Both the position numbers and the translations under genes were made by a program. 64,000 bases of DNA from Kribbella caucasensis (GTDB lineage Bacteria; Actinomycetota; Actinomycetes; Propionibacteriales; Kribbellaceae), in contig NZ_SNWQ01000005.1 in the NCBI RefSeq assembly GCF_004361855.1, forward strand, positions 350,969-414,968, written 5' to 3'. The notes below the pieces were generated by a model. That model searched no databases. It saw only the letters and a program-made list of their open reading frames with translations, and was not told the origin of the DNA. Shown here in pieces: positions 51,189 to 60,809 of this stretch. How positions within the stretch are numbered: position 1 is the first letter of the stretch; every line of letters begins with the position of its first letter.

Positions 51189-52699
51189 CCTGGATTCATC
51201 CACTCTCGGCGGAGGTCGAGGAGACAGCGAATGTCCTTGGCAGCAAGGGATACGGCCTGGTCGTACTTCACCGCCTCGGCATGCCGGTTCCACCCGGCTT
51301 CGTGATCAACACTCAGGTCTGCAGCGACTTTCTCCAGAACGGGCGATTCCCCAACGGCCTCGATGATGAGCTGACCAACGCCGTCGCCGACCTCGAAGCC
51401 GCAACCCGTCGGCGGCTTGGCGGATCCGAACGGCCGCTCGCGGTCTCGGTCCGCTCGGGCGGCAGCGTGTCGATGCCGGGCATGATGAACACGATCCTCA
51501 ACCTCGGTCTCACCACCGAGGCGACCGCAGGACTGGCCGTCGAGACAGGCGACCCGCGGTTCGCGATCGATTCGCGCGAGCGGTTCTTGTCCAGCTTCGC
51601 CGCAGCCTTGGGCCCGGGTCGAGCGGAAGTCCCGAACGACGCGAGGCGCCAACTGGACCTCGCCATCCGGGCCGTGTTCTCGTCCTGGGACACCCCGCGC
51701 GCCAAGACGTACCGCGTCCTGCACGACATCCCACACGACCTCGGTACGGCGGTGATCGTACAGGCCATGGTGTTCGGCAACCGGGGCGATCACAGCGGTA
51801 CGGGTGTCGCGTTCAGCCGCAATCCCAACACCGGTGAGAGAACCCCGTTCGGCGAAGTCATGTTCGGCCGTCAGGGCGAGGACGTCGTCTCCGGCAGATC
51901 GATCACCCGACCGCTGTCCGAACTGGCCGAACGAGAACCAGCAGTGTGGGCGGCACTCCTGGAAGCCCTGCAGCGAATCGAGGGCCACTACCGCGACGCG
52001 TGCTCGGTGGAGTTCACCTTCGAGCTGGGCCGGCTGTGGATTCTGCAAGTGCGATCCGGCGGCCTCGACGGGCGCGCTGCCCTTCGAGTCGCGGTCGACC
52101 TGGCCGACGAGGGCCTGATCGACCGTCGCGAGGCACTGCTCCGGATCTCACCGCGGCACCTCGGATCCGCTCGTACGCCGCGAATCGCAACCGACGCGGC
52201 CGACATCCTCACCCGCGGCCTCGGCGCCAGCCCCGGTGTTGCGATCGGAAAGGTCGCGACTACCGCCGACCGGGCAGCCCGGATGGCCGCCGATGGTCCG
52301 GTCATCCTCGTTCGCCCGTACACCTCGCCGCTCGACATGCACGGCCTGGCCGCCGCGGCGGGAGTCGTCACCGCGCGCGGCGGACCGACCAGCCACGCAG
52401 CCGTTGTCGCGCGGGCGTTGGGTAAACCCGTCGTCGTTTCGGCCGCAGACCTCACGGTTGACGTCGATGCTGCCTGCGTACGAGCCGGCGGACGTATTGT
52501 CGCCGAAGGCACATTCATCACCATCGACGGAACCGGGGGAGAGGTCGTCATCGGCAGCCCCGACATCCTCACCGGAACGACGGACCCTCAGCTGCATCGC
52601 CTACTGGCATGGGCGGACGAGCTCTCGGGCAACAACTCGCACCGCGACGAAGGAGAACGCCTGGCCGCGGCCCACGCAGTCCTCTCCAGGCAACCCTAG
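51185..52699 (+). CDS. PPDK-like protein lacking the PEP-binding barrel
   Basis: The 504-residue protein matches the first two domains of pyruvate phosphate dikinase. The ATP-grasp part has LGSKGYGLVVLHRLGMPVPPGFVINT, SVRSGGSVSMPGMMNTILNLGL, and QAMVFGNRGDHSGTGVAFSRNPNTGE. The swivelling phosphohistidine part has TARGGPTSHAAVVARALGKPVVV with the catalytic His. A normal PPDK (about 870 residues) continues with a PEP-binding barrel. This one ends just after the linker at ADELSGNN. It may pass phosphate from ATP to a different acceptor or to a separate barrel protein, or it may be a regulatory remnant. The winged-helix gene is coupled to it. Confidence 0.85.
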   Translation: MTWIHPLSAEVEETANVLGSKGYGLVVLHRLGMPVPPGFVINTQVCSDFLQNGRFPNGLDDELTNAVADLEAATRRRLGGSERPLAVSVRSGGSVSMPGMMNTILNLGLTTEATAGLAVETGDPRFAIDSRERFLSSFAAALGPGRAEVPNDARRQLDLAIRAVFSSWDTPRAKTYRVLHDIPHDLGTAVIVQAMVFGNRGDHSGTGVAFSRNPNTGERTPFGEVMFGRQGEDVVSGRSITRPLSELAEREPAVWAALLEALQRIEGHYRDACSVEFTFELGRLWILQVRSGGLDGRAALRVAVDLADEGLIDRREALLRISPRHLGSARTPRIATDAADILTRGLGASPGVAIGKVATTADRAARMAADGPVILVRPYTSPLDMHGLAAAAGVVTARGGPTSHAAVVARALGKPVVVSAADLTVDVDAACVRAGGRIVAEGTFITIDGTGGEVVIGSPDILTGTTDPQLHRLLAWADELSGNNSHRDEGERLAAAHAVLSRQP

Positions 52700-53715
52700 G
52701 AGCCGGCGACTGGCGGGATGGTGGTCGGCGAGCTGGCGGCAGGTGGGGTGGTGGCTCGGGCGATGAACTGTGGAGCCAGGCGGACGCTTCGCGGGCTGGG
52801 GCTTTGGTTGCGGACCAGGCGTACTGCTTCGCGGCCGATGTCGCTGAGCGGTTGGCGGACGCTGCTGAGTCCGATGAGTTCGGCGGCCGGGCTGTCGTCG
52901 TACCCGGTGACCGCGACGTCTTGTGGGCATCGCAGGCCGGCGGCGGTGAGTTCGGCGACCACGCCGAACGCGAGCAAGTCGTTGGCGCAGACGATCGCCT
53001 GCGGTCGCGGCGTACCGGCTGACAGCAGCTCCCGCGCAGCCTGGCGCCCGGCAGCGACGTCGGTGTCGGTGACGGTGACGGCAGGTAGGGCGGCGATCCC
53101 GTGGGCCTGGCAAGCGGCGGTGAAGGCCTGGGCCCGCTCGGCGATGCTGGAGATCCCGGCCGCGATGCCGACGAAGGCGGCGCTGGTGATGCCGTTCGCA
53201 GCGAGGTGAACGACGACCTGGGCGATACCACTGGACTCGTCGACCCCGACGAAGTCGACGTTGTCGACGGCATGACGGTCGATTTGCAGCAGCGGCACCT
53301 GGCCGGCGATCGACCGCAACGCGGCGGCACTGCGCTCCGTATCGACCGGGCAGATGATCAGCGCATCGACCCGGCGACGCAGCAGCGTTTCGAGCCGGTG
53401 GGCTTCGGCGTCGACGTCGTTGCCCGAATCGCACAGGATGAGGTCCACGCCGACGCCCGCGAACTCCTGCTCGACACCTTGTACTACGGCGGGGAAGTAG
53501 GGGTTGGTGATCTCGGGGACAAGCATTCCGACGACGCCGGTCGACCTGGTCCGCAACGACGCGGCGGCCGCACTGGGCCGGTAGTTGAGGCGCCGGCTTA
53601 CCCGTTCCACTTCGCGTTTGGTGGCTTCGCTGACGCCGTACTGGCCGGACAGCACGCGGGACACCGTGGACACGGAGACGCCCGCGGCCGCCGCGACGTC
53701 CCGGATGGTCACCAT
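52696..53715 (-). CDS. LacI family transcriptional regulator
   Basis: The 339-residue protein has the LacI DNA-binding headpiece at its start (TIRDVAAAAGVSVSTVSRVLSGQYGVSEATKREVERV) with hinge RPSAAAASLRTRSTGVVG. The periplasmic-binding fold follows (MLVPEITNPYFPAVVQGVEQEF, VDALIICPVD, AIVCANDLLAFGV, DVAVTGYDDSPAAELIG). It overlaps the alcohol dehydrogenase gene by seven bases and is read after it. It probably binds the two GGGAACGATACC sites upstream of the permease operon. Its stop overlaps that of the convergent PPDK-like gene. Confidence 0.95.
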   Translation of the reverse strand: MVTIRDVAAAAGVSVSTVSRVLSGQYGVSEATKREVERVSRRLNYRPSAAAASLRTRSTGVVGMLVPEITNPYFPAVVQGVEQEFAGVGVDLILCDSGNDVDAEAHRLETLLRRRVDALIICPVDTERSAAALRSIAGQVPLLQIDRHAVDNVDFVGVDESSGIAQVVVHLAANGITSAAFVGIAAGISSIAERAQAFTAACQAHGIAALPAVTVTDTDVAAGRQAARELLSAGTPRPQAIVCANDLLAFGVVAELTAAGLRCPQDVAVTGYDDSPAAELIGLSSVRQPLSDIGREAVRLVRNQSPSPRSVRLAPQFIARATTPPAASSPTTIPPVAGS

Positions 53716-54797
53716 GACGCGGTACCAGGCCTTTCGGGATCGGTTGCTGCCTGGAGGCTAGCAGCCTGCCGGGAGGCCGCTGACCGTTGCGGGCGCACCA
53801 CCACCTTGCGAGTGGCCGGGTCGGCGTCTCGCGCGCGGGTGAACGCGTCGGTCGCTTCGTCGAGGGCGAACTCGTGGCTGACGATGGTCGATGGCAGCAC
53901 CCGGCCGGTCGCCACCAGGTCGATCACCTCCGGCCAGACGCCGGGGCTGCCGAGGCTGCCGACCATCGCCAGATCGCGCAGGACGAGGCTGTCCAGATCG
54001 ACCGGTACGGAGGGCCGTCCGCACAGGCCGAGCACCACGATGGTGCCGCCGTCCGCGGTTCCTTGGACGGCGGCCGCTGTTCCTGAGGGCGTCCCGGTCG
54101 CGTCGATCACCTGACTGAAGCGGTGCGGCACGGTGGCGACAGCATCGAACCCCAGGCCGGCCGAGAACCGGCGACGAGCGGCGTGGTGTTCGACCAGGAG
54201 CACCGGTCCCATACCGATGGCCCGAGCGGCCAGTGCGCACAGAAGCCCAATGGTCCCGGCCCCGACGATAGCGATCGGTCCGATCGGTGCCGCAGGCAAG
54301 CGATGCAGTCCACGGTAGGCCACCGCGAGGGGTTCAATCAGCGCGGCGTCCAGCGGATCGACGCTCGGTGGAAGGCGATGGGCCGCCCGGGCCGGAAACA
54401 CCAGCGTGGACGCCATCCCCCCGGCGCGATTGAGGATCCCTGTTTCCGTACGGTCCGGGCACAGGTGATACCTACCCGCGGCACACACACCGCAGACTCC
54501 GCAACCAATCGAGCACTCGCCCACGACGCGGTCACCGATCGCGAAGCCGTTCACACCTGGACCCACCGAATCGACCACGCCGGTCCACTCGTGCCCGGGG
54601 ACGATCGGGTACGTCGCGCCGCCGTCGGTCAGGTAGCCCATCGTGCCGGCGAGCAGTTCGAGGTCGGTACCGCAGACACCGACCGCATCCGGGGTGATGA
54701 GCAGTTCGCCGGCACCCGGCGTACCGCCCGTCTGAGTCCGGACGCGCAGGTCGTTCGGGCCGATCAGGACGGCCTGTCGATGTGCGGCGGAGTTCAC
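53709..54797 (-). CDS. Zinc-dependent alcohol dehydrogenase (sugar/polyol type)
   Basis: The 362-residue protein has the catalytic zinc sites GVCGTDLELLAG and PIVPGHEWTGVV and the structural zinc cluster in the CGVCGVCAAGRYHLC segment. The nucleotide motif is IAIVGAGTIGLL. It resembles sorbitol or L-threonine dehydrogenase-like enzymes and probably oxidises a sugar alcohol or uronate derivative from the neighbouring transport operon. GTG 54797 is the natural start; the frame runs on to 54935 over the operator region. Confidence 0.88.
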   Translation of the reverse strand: MNSAAHRQAVLIGPNDLRVRTQTGGTPGAGELLITPDAVGVCGTDLELLAGTMGYLTDGGATYPIVPGHEWTGVVDSVGPGVNGFAIGDRVVGECSIGCGVCGVCAAGRYHLCPDRTETGILNRAGGMASTLVFPARAAHRLPPSVDPLDAALIEPLAVAYRGLHRLPAAPIGPIAIVGAGTIGLLCALAARAIGMGPVLLVEHHAARRRFSAGLGFDAVATVPHRFSQVIDATGTPSGTAAAVQGTADGGTIVVLGLCGRPSVPVDLDSLVLRDLAMVGSLGSPGVWPEVIDLVATGRVLPSTIVSHEFALDEATDAFTRARDADPATRKVVVRPQRSAASRQAASLQAATDPERPGTASW

Positions 54798-54798
54798 G

Positions 54799-54813
54799 TC
54801 GGGAACGATACCG
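54799..54813. promoter_or_regulatory. LacI-type operator, proximal to the alcohol dehydrogenase gene
   Basis: TCGGGAACGATACCG contains the half-symmetric LacI-like core GGGAACGATACC with a central CG. It is the exact inverse copy of the site at 54900-54914. It lies just upstream of the divergent alcohol dehydrogenase start. Confidence 0.75.
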
Positions 54814-54899
54814 GAAATCTGCTCAAACCGTCCCGAAGAGGATCGCAATATTCGCGTAATTTGCCTGTTGCCTAGCGAGAGTTGTGCTGCCATGCTGCT

Positions 54900-54914
54900 C
54901 GGTATCGTTCCCGA
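54900..54914. promoter_or_regulatory. LacI-type operator, proximal to the permease gene
   Basis: CGGTATCGTTCCCGA is the exact inverted copy of the site at 54799-54813. The CG centres (54806-54807 and 54906-54907) are exactly 100 bp apart, which suits DNA looping by LacI. Confidence 0.78.
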
Positions 54915-54928
54915 AGATGGAGCATTCG

Positions 54929-55846
54929 ATGCCAACTCTCAACGGCACCCAGCGGCTGCGTCGCGACCGCTCGATGCTGCTGATGGTGCTGCCGGCCGGG
55001 TTGTTGCTGCTGGTCTTCACCTACGTGCCCCTAGTGGGCAACGTGATCGCATTCCTCGACTACCAGCCGTACCTGCCGATCGAGCAGTCGCCCTGGGTCG
55101 GTCTCGGGAACTTCCAGCTGCTGTTCGCGGATCCGGCCTTCTGGCGGGCGGTGTCCAACACCCTGCAGATCACCTTCCTGCAGGTCGTGTTCGCCTTCCC
55201 GGTACCGATCGCGCTGGCGATCCTGCTGAGCTCACTGATCAGCTCGCGGGTCAAGAAGATCGTGCAGACCGTCGTCTACCTGCCGCACTTCCTGTCCTGG
55301 GTGCTGATCGTGGCGCTGTTCCAGCAGGTGCTCGGCGGCTCCGGCGTGATCAACCAGTTCCTCACCCAGCAAGGGCTGCATGCGGTCGGCTTCATGACCA
55401 CTCCGGAGACGTTCAAGCTGCTGATCGTTGCCCAGGGCGTGTGGAAGGACGCCGGCTGGGGGACGATCATCTTCCTCGCCGCGCTGACCGCGATCGACGA
55501 CGCGCTGTACGAGTCGGCCGCGATGGACGGCGCCGGCTGGTGGCAACGGCTGTGGCATGTCACCCTGCCCGGCATCCGGCCGATCATCGCGATCCTGCTG
55601 ATCCTGAACCTCGGCCAGGCGCTCAACGTCGGATTCGAGCAGATCCTGCTGCAACGCTCCAACGTCGGCCCGGACGCCGCCGAGGTGCTGGACACCTACG
55701 TCTACTTCCACGGCATCGGCGACGGCAACTTCGGCCTGGGTGCCGCGGCCGGCCTGTTCAAGGGCGTCGTCGGCCTGATCTTGATCCTGGCCGCCAACAA
55801 GGTCTCGCACCTGCTCGGCGAACAGGGGGTGTATTCGAGGCAATGA
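54929..55846 (+). CDS. CUT1-family sugar ABC permease (LplB-like)
   Basis: The 305-residue protein has about six membrane segments, the first being LLMVLPAGLLLLVFTYVPLVGNVIAF. It has the EAA loop near residues 190-215 (YESAAMDGAGWWQRLWHVTLPGIRPII). The FLDYQPYLPIEQSPWVGLGNFQLLF segment after the first membrane span is typical of LplB/YtcP-type permeases for complex sugars. ATG 54929 has a GATGGAG site upstream. It is the first gene of the transport operon behind the LacI operators. Confidence 0.9.
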   Translation: MPTLNGTQRLRRDRSMLLMVLPAGLLLLVFTYVPLVGNVIAFLDYQPYLPIEQSPWVGLGNFQLLFADPAFWRAVSNTLQITFLQVVFAFPVPIALAILLSSLISSRVKKIVQTVVYLPHFLSWVLIVALFQQVLGGSGVINQFLTQQGLHAVGFMTTPETFKLLIVAQGVWKDAGWGTIIFLAALTAIDDALYESAAMDGAGWWQRLWHVTLPGIRPIIAILLILNLGQALNVGFEQILLQRSNVGPDAAEVLDTYVYFHGIGDGNFGLGAAAGLFKGVVGLILILAANKVSHLLGEQGVYSRQ

Positions 55847-56736
55847 GTACTACGGACGCAAGGCCGGCGTGGGCCGGCAAGCCTTCGGTTCCGACGAGTG
55901 TGATCAAGGCGATCGTGCTGGTCATCGTGACGGCGGTCGTGCTGTTCCCGTTCCTTGTGGTGATCTCCACCAGCCTCGCCACCCAGGCAGACCTGACCGC
56001 CAACGGCGGATTCATGATCGTGCCCGAGAGCTTCACCCTCGACGCCTATCGAGCGGTGTTGTCCGGCGGCGTGGTGACCAGAGCCGTCGGAGTCAGCGCG
56101 TTCGTCACCGTCGTGGGGACTGCCCTGAGCCTGGTCTGCACCGCGCTGGCGGCGTACGGACTGACCCGGCGCGACTCGTTCGGCCACCGGCCGATCCTGA
56201 CGTTCTTCCTGCTGACGTTCCTGTTCACCCCGGGAATCATCCCGAGCTATCTGATGGTCAAGCAATTGGGCCTGATCGACAACGTGTGGGCACTCATCCT
56301 GCCGTCGGCGATCAGCGCCTTCAACCTGGTGATCGTGCGCGGGTTCTTCATGGGCATCCCGGATGAACTCATCGACGCGGCGCGCATCGACGGCGCGGGC
56401 GAATTGCGCATCTTCGCCACCATCGTGTTGCCGTTGTCGAGGGCGGTACTGGCGGTGGTCGGCCTGTTCTACGCGGTCGGCTACTGGAACGCCTTCTTCA
56501 ACGCGATGCTCTACCTCAACGACACCAGCCTGTGGCCACTGCAACTGGTCGTGCGCACCTACGTTCTGCAGGCCAACCCGATCCTCGACGCGTCCGGCGA
56601 CGCGGGCGCACAGCCGCCGACCCAGGCCATCCAGATGGCCGTCGCCGTCCTCGCTCTGTTGCCCATCGCAATGGTCTTCCCGTTCCTGCAACGCAACTTC
56701 ACCAAGGGCGTTCTGACCGGCGCGATCAAAGGCTGA
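55843..56736 (+). CDS. CUT1-family sugar ABC permease (YtcP/LplC-like)
   Basis: The 297-residue protein has six membrane segments beginning with VIKAIVLVIVTAVVLFPFLVVISTSLA and the EAA loop DELIDAARIDGAGELRIFATIVLPLSRAV. Its TFFLLTFLFTPGIIPSYLMVKQLGLIDN block is characteristic of the LplC/YtcP group. ATGA overlap with the first permease. There is no ATPase gene in the operon, so a shared MsiK-type ATPase is likely. Confidence 0.92.
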   Translation: MSTTDARPAWAGKPSVPTSVIKAIVLVIVTAVVLFPFLVVISTSLATQADLTANGGFMIVPESFTLDAYRAVLSGGVVTRAVGVSAFVTVVGTALSLVCTALAAYGLTRRDSFGHRPILTFFLLTFLFTPGIIPSYLMVKQLGLIDNVWALILPSAISAFNLVIVRGFFMGIPDELIDAARIDGAGELRIFATIVLPLSRAVLAVVGLFYAVGYWNAFFNAMLYLNDTSLWPLQLVVRTYVLQANPILDASGDAGAQPPTQAIQMAVAVLALLPIAMVFPFLQRNFTKGVLTGAIKG

Positions 56737-56767
56737 TCTGTTTCACCTTCACCGAAGGAGCAACCCA

Positions 56768-58993
56768 ATGACCACACCCCCGCTCACCGAAGGTCTGGGC
56801 AGACGCGGCTTGCTGGCCGCGGGCGCCGGCCTGCTCGCGACGGCCGGGCTCACCCTGCCGGCCAACGCCAAGCCGCTGTCGGCGTACAGCAAGAACGATC
56901 TCGGTCCGGGCTCCACGCCGGCCGAGATCGAGGCCGCGCTCGACGCGTTCTTCGACTCGGCCGAACCGGTGCTGAGCATCCCGCCGATGAACCTGCCGAT
57001 CAGCTACGAGCGGCAGCTCGCGCACGGCACCCGCAAGGCGATCATCTTCGAACCCGGTGCTCAGTTCTACTTCGACACCTTCACCGCACCGGCCTTCATG
57101 CTCTACACCGAGCCGCTGTGGACCGTCGCGGTCACCGGCATCACCCAGGTCGACAACATCAATCTGGTCGACGATCCCGCTCACGACCCGGCCAGCTTCA
57201 ACACCGTCGCGCGGGTCACCCTCAGCACCGCGCAGACGGTGCGCAAGGGCGACCGGTTCCGGCTGATCTCCGACGACGAGGTGTATGAGTCGCTGCATGG
57301 TGGCACCCCGCCCGGAGGTGCGAAGCGGGCTCGACTCGGGGAGGTGGTCACGGCCGGCCTCGACAGCACCGGTACGACGGTCACCTTCACGTCCCCGCTG
57401 AAGGAAACCGGCTACCAGACGAACGTACGACTCTGCCGGCTGGCCGACGCCAGGGTGGACCTGATCGGCGGGGGCTGCGACTACAACGACCCCGCTGCCG
57501 CAACCAACGGCATCCATCCGGTCGTCCAGCTGGAAGGGCTCACCGGCTGCCGGATCGTCGGATTCTCCTCCCAGCGTTCGATCGCGTCGGTCTTCTACCT
57601 GATCGGCTGCATCGACACGCAGGTGATCGCGCCGACCTTCCGCAACGGCAGACTCGAGGTCTCCCTCAACCACTTCAGTTACGGCATCGAGGACTGGAGC
57701 GGCCTCGGGACGACTGTCATCGGCCCGAACAGCCTGAATGTCCGTCATGCCGTCGACAGTGGCACTTATGCGCAGGAGGCCAACCTCCCCGGCCGTCGTA
57801 CCCATCGGCACGGGCGTACTCGCGGCCTCACCGTGTCCGGCGGCACCGGTTCGGCCGGTCCGAACTCGCCCACGTCGACCCATGACGAAGCAGACGGTGC
57901 CACCGTCACTGGGTACACGGTGTTCGACATCTACCAGGGCGCCAGCTCCGCTGGGCCCGCCTTCACCATGCGGGGCAAGAACACCTCCCTGACCGGCTGC
58001 CACGCCGCCAACACCCGCGTCGGCGTCTACCTGGCCACATACCTCAATGGCTCGGTCAAGGACTGCGACATAGTGGACTGTCAGACCAGGGCGTTGATGT
58101 TTGCCTCTGGCAACTGGCAGGTACCGCTCGACACTCACGGCGTCGTCAAGGGGAGCCGGTTCTCCGTCCTGAACAGCGATTCGCCTGTCTGGTACGTCAA
58201 CACCGCGGCGTACGGCGCCAGCATGCACGGCGAACTGGAAGACGTCGTACTGGCGGCCCGTTCCACTCGCCAGCAGGTGTACAGCCGGGTCGCCCAATTC
58301 CTTGCCCCCGGCAACTGGCGGATCCGCGACCTGACCATCGACCTGCGCGATCTGAACCCGGCGACGCTCAACGGCGCGAGCACCGGGTTCACCGGCGCCA
58401 CCGGCATCGTCCCGTTCTACTTCCAGGTGGACGGCGTCAACCTCGACATCGAGAACCTGACCATCCTGGCCGGGCGGAACAGCATCACCCGCCTACTCGA
58501 CGGCGCACCGGCGACACTGCCCAACACGTCGGTACGCATCCGCAACCTGTACTACGAGGGCGACGCGGCGATCACCAGTGGCGGCGGACTCTCGGCGGGC
58601 AACAAGTTCGGCATCAACTGGTCGAAGTTCACCTCCGGCCGGGTCTCAGTCAGTGGTCGCAGGCTCTGGGGCACCGGCGGGGACAAGCTGCACGGGCGTA
58701 CCAACGACGAATACACCAAGTTCTTCGCCCAGAACGCTGTCGCCGCGGTGGTGCCGGACCTGCACGGCCTCGACGACGATCACGTCACCCTCCGGTTCGG
58801 CGGTACGGCCGGTGACCTCACCTTGGCCGGCTGGCCCACCACGGCCATGCGATCAGCGCAACGAGTCACGATCATGAACGGCTCCAACGGAGTCATCACC
58901 TTCCCCTTCCCGGCGTACTCCATCCCGGCCGGCGGCACGGCCACCTTCGTGCTGTCCGACAACCGCAATCCGCTGCTGGAGTCCACCTCGTGA
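56768..58993 (+). CDS. Tat-exported right-handed beta-helix protein
   Basis: The 741-residue protein has a twin-arginine signal (GRRGLLAAGAGLLATAGLTLPANA, RR at 12-13, cut near residue 34). The mature part has the repeated short strands of a right-handed parallel beta-helix (GCRIVGFSSQRSIASVFYLIGCIDTQVIAPTFRNGRLEV; NTSLTGCHAANTRVGVYLATYLNGSVKDCDIVDCQTRALMFASGN). This fold is used by pectate lyases, polygalacturonases and phage tailspikes. No catalytic triad is certain to me. In a sugar-transport operon it is probably a surface polysaccharide lyase or glycoside hydrolase. Confidence 0.75.
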   Translation: MTTPPLTEGLGRRGLLAAGAGLLATAGLTLPANAKPLSAYSKNDLGPGSTPAEIEAALDAFFDSAEPVLSIPPMNLPISYERQLAHGTRKAIIFEPGAQFYFDTFTAPAFMLYTEPLWTVAVTGITQVDNINLVDDPAHDPASFNTVARVTLSTAQTVRKGDRFRLISDDEVYESLHGGTPPGGAKRARLGEVVTAGLDSTGTTVTFTSPLKETGYQTNVRLCRLADARVDLIGGGCDYNDPAAATNGIHPVVQLEGLTGCRIVGFSSQRSIASVFYLIGCIDTQVIAPTFRNGRLEVSLNHFSYGIEDWSGLGTTVIGPNSLNVRHAVDSGTYAQEANLPGRRTHRHGRTRGLTVSGGTGSAGPNSPTSTHDEADGATVTGYTVFDIYQGASSAGPAFTMRGKNTSLTGCHAANTRVGVYLATYLNGSVKDCDIVDCQTRALMFASGNWQVPLDTHGVVKGSRFSVLNSDSPVWYVNTAAYGASMHGELEDVVLAARSTRQQVYSRVAQFLAPGNWRIRDLTIDLRDLNPATLNGASTGFTGATGIVPFYFQVDGVNLDIENLTILAGRNSITRLLDGAPATLPNTSVRIRNLYYEGDAAITSGGGLSAGNKFGINWSKFTSGRVSVSGRRLWGTGGDKLHGRTNDEYTKFFAQNAVAAVVPDLHGLDDDHVTLRFGGTAGDLTLAGWPTTAMRSAQRVTIMNGSNGVITFPFPAYSIPAGGTATFVLSDNRNPLLESTS

Positions 58994-59056
58994 CCGTCAC
59001 CTCGGCACCGTGACGATCCACCTCGACCGCAAGAACCGATCGCAAAGGAACACATC

Positions 59057-60739
59057 ATGTCCACTCACGAACCGGGACCGGCCGGAGTCGCCCGGCGCTC
59101 CGTGCTCCTCGGCGGGATCGCCGGCCTCGGCGCGGCAGCCTTCGGCGGCACGCTGCTGTCCGGCTGCTCCGCAAAGTCGCCGACGTCCACCGCTGCGAGC
59201 CGCGGTCTGAAGAACGCACTGCCCGCCTATCTGCCGATCGCCTCCGACGCCCGTCCGATCCGGCCGGGGAGCGACGACGGCCTCGTGATGGCGGTCTACG
59301 ACGCCTACCCGAAGGACCCGTTCTCCCGCCTGCCCGGCCCGGTCGGCGACGGCAAGCCGACCACCGCGTTCATGGTCACCTACAGCGCTCTGCCGCCGCC
59401 GAAGGAGCAGAACGCCTATTGGCAGTCGATCAACAAACAACTCAACACCGACCTCAGCCTGAACATCGTGGCCGGCTCCGACTACCCGACCAAGATCGCC
59501 GCGTTGATCGCCGGGGGGACGCTGCCCGACATCGTCCAGGTCCAGACCAACACGGCGGGGTTGCAGCGGCTGGCCGACATCGCCAACGCGAAGTTCGTCG
59601 ACATGGGGCCTTACCTGTCTGGTGACAAGGTCAAGGACTACCCGTATCTGGCCAACATCCCCACCCAGACGTGGAAGGCCTCGGTCTGGGGCGGCCGGCT
59701 GTTCGGCGTACCGACGACCCGGTCGCTGTTCGGAACGGTCAACTACAAGAACGTGGCCGTGCTGGAGGCCGCGGGAGTGACGGAGGATGCGACCGATCTG
59801 GACGGATTCACCGCCTTGTGCCAGCAGGTCACCAATCCGTCGAAGGGCATCTACGCTCTCAGCGGCGAGACGGGCGTGGGCTTCCCGGTCTCGTTCTCGA
59901 TGTTCCTGACCACCTTCGGTGTCGCCAACGGGTGGGCGGAGGATGCGGCCGGCGCGCTGACCCTGCCCGCGCTCAGCGATGAGTGGTACGCCGCCATCGA
60001 GTACACCAAGAAGCTGTGGAAACTCGGCGTCTACGACCCGAACACCCCGGCCATGACGAATGCCGCCAAGGCCAGCGCGTTCGAAGGCGGCCGGCTCGCG
60101 TTCATCGACGACGCGCTGGCCTACTGGAACACGGCACTCAAACGTACGCCGGGCCTGCGGCTCGACATGCGGACGCCGTTCGGCGCCGACGGGGCGAAAC
60201 CGGTGCACTGGCTGGGCCTCGGCACCTACGGCACGAGCGCGATCCGCAAGGAGAACGAGGATCGGGTCCCCGCGCTGCTGAGCATGCTCAACTACCTGGC
60301 CGCCCCGTTCGGTACGAAGGAGTTCCTGCACAAGGAGTACGGCGAACAGGGCGTCACGTACAAGGTCGATGCCAAGGGCAACCCGGTACGAACCGAGCGC
60401 GGCGACCTCGAGACGACGGTCAACATCAACCGTCTTGCCAACGGCCCGCTCGTCCTGTTCGACACGGCTGTCGCCACCGAGAACCTGATCAGACAGCAGG
60501 AAGCGCAGAAGAAGCTGGCCGCAATCGCCCTGCCCAACCCGTCGGCTGGATACGACACTGCGGCGGTGCCTGCGCAGGGGAGTGCCGCGGCGATGCAGAA
60601 CATCTACGACACCCAGACCGGGTACATCCTTGGTCGCAAGAGCCTCGCCGACCTCAAGACGGCCGTCAGCGGTTACTGGGACAAGTACGGTAAGTCCGTC
60701 GCCGAACAGATCCAGCAGGCCAAGGCCGCCGATAAGTGA
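59057..60739 (+). CDS. Extracellular sugar-binding lipoprotein (LipO-like, Tat-exported)
   Basis: The 560-residue protein has a Tat-type signal (ARRSVLLGG, RR 13-14) and a lipobox LLSGC with C37. The large binding domain (KIAALIAGGTLPDIVQVQ; GRLFGVPTTRSLFGTVNYKNVAVLEAAGV; EGGRLAFIDDALAYW) is the long LipO/solute-binding class seen with LplB/YtcP permeases. It is 64 bases after the beta-helix gene with AAAGGAA upstream. It is the likely binding component for the two permeases. Confidence 0.9.
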   Translation: MSTHEPGPAGVARRSVLLGGIAGLGAAAFGGTLLSGCSAKSPTSTAASRGLKNALPAYLPIASDARPIRPGSDDGLVMAVYDAYPKDPFSRLPGPVGDGKPTTAFMVTYSALPPPKEQNAYWQSINKQLNTDLSLNIVAGSDYPTKIAALIAGGTLPDIVQVQTNTAGLQRLADIANAKFVDMGPYLSGDKVKDYPYLANIPTQTWKASVWGGRLFGVPTTRSLFGTVNYKNVAVLEAAGVTEDATDLDGFTALCQQVTNPSKGIYALSGETGVGFPVSFSMFLTTFGVANGWAEDAAGALTLPALSDEWYAAIEYTKKLWKLGVYDPNTPAMTNAAKASAFEGGRLAFIDDALAYWNTALKRTPGLRLDMRTPFGADGAKPVHWLGLGTYGTSAIRKENEDRVPALLSMLNYLAAPFGTKEFLHKEYGEQGVTYKVDAKGNPVRTERGDLETTVNINRLANGPLVLFDTAVATENLIRQQEAQKKLAAIALPNPSAGYDTAAVPAQGSAAAMQNIYDTQTGYILGRKSLADLKTAVSGYWDKYGKSVAEQIQQAKAADK

Positions 60740-60809
60740 TGGCCCAGAGGGAGCTGAGCGCAATCGCCGAGGTGCGCCCGATCGACCAGGGTGAGAGAGG
60801 AGATGGGTG

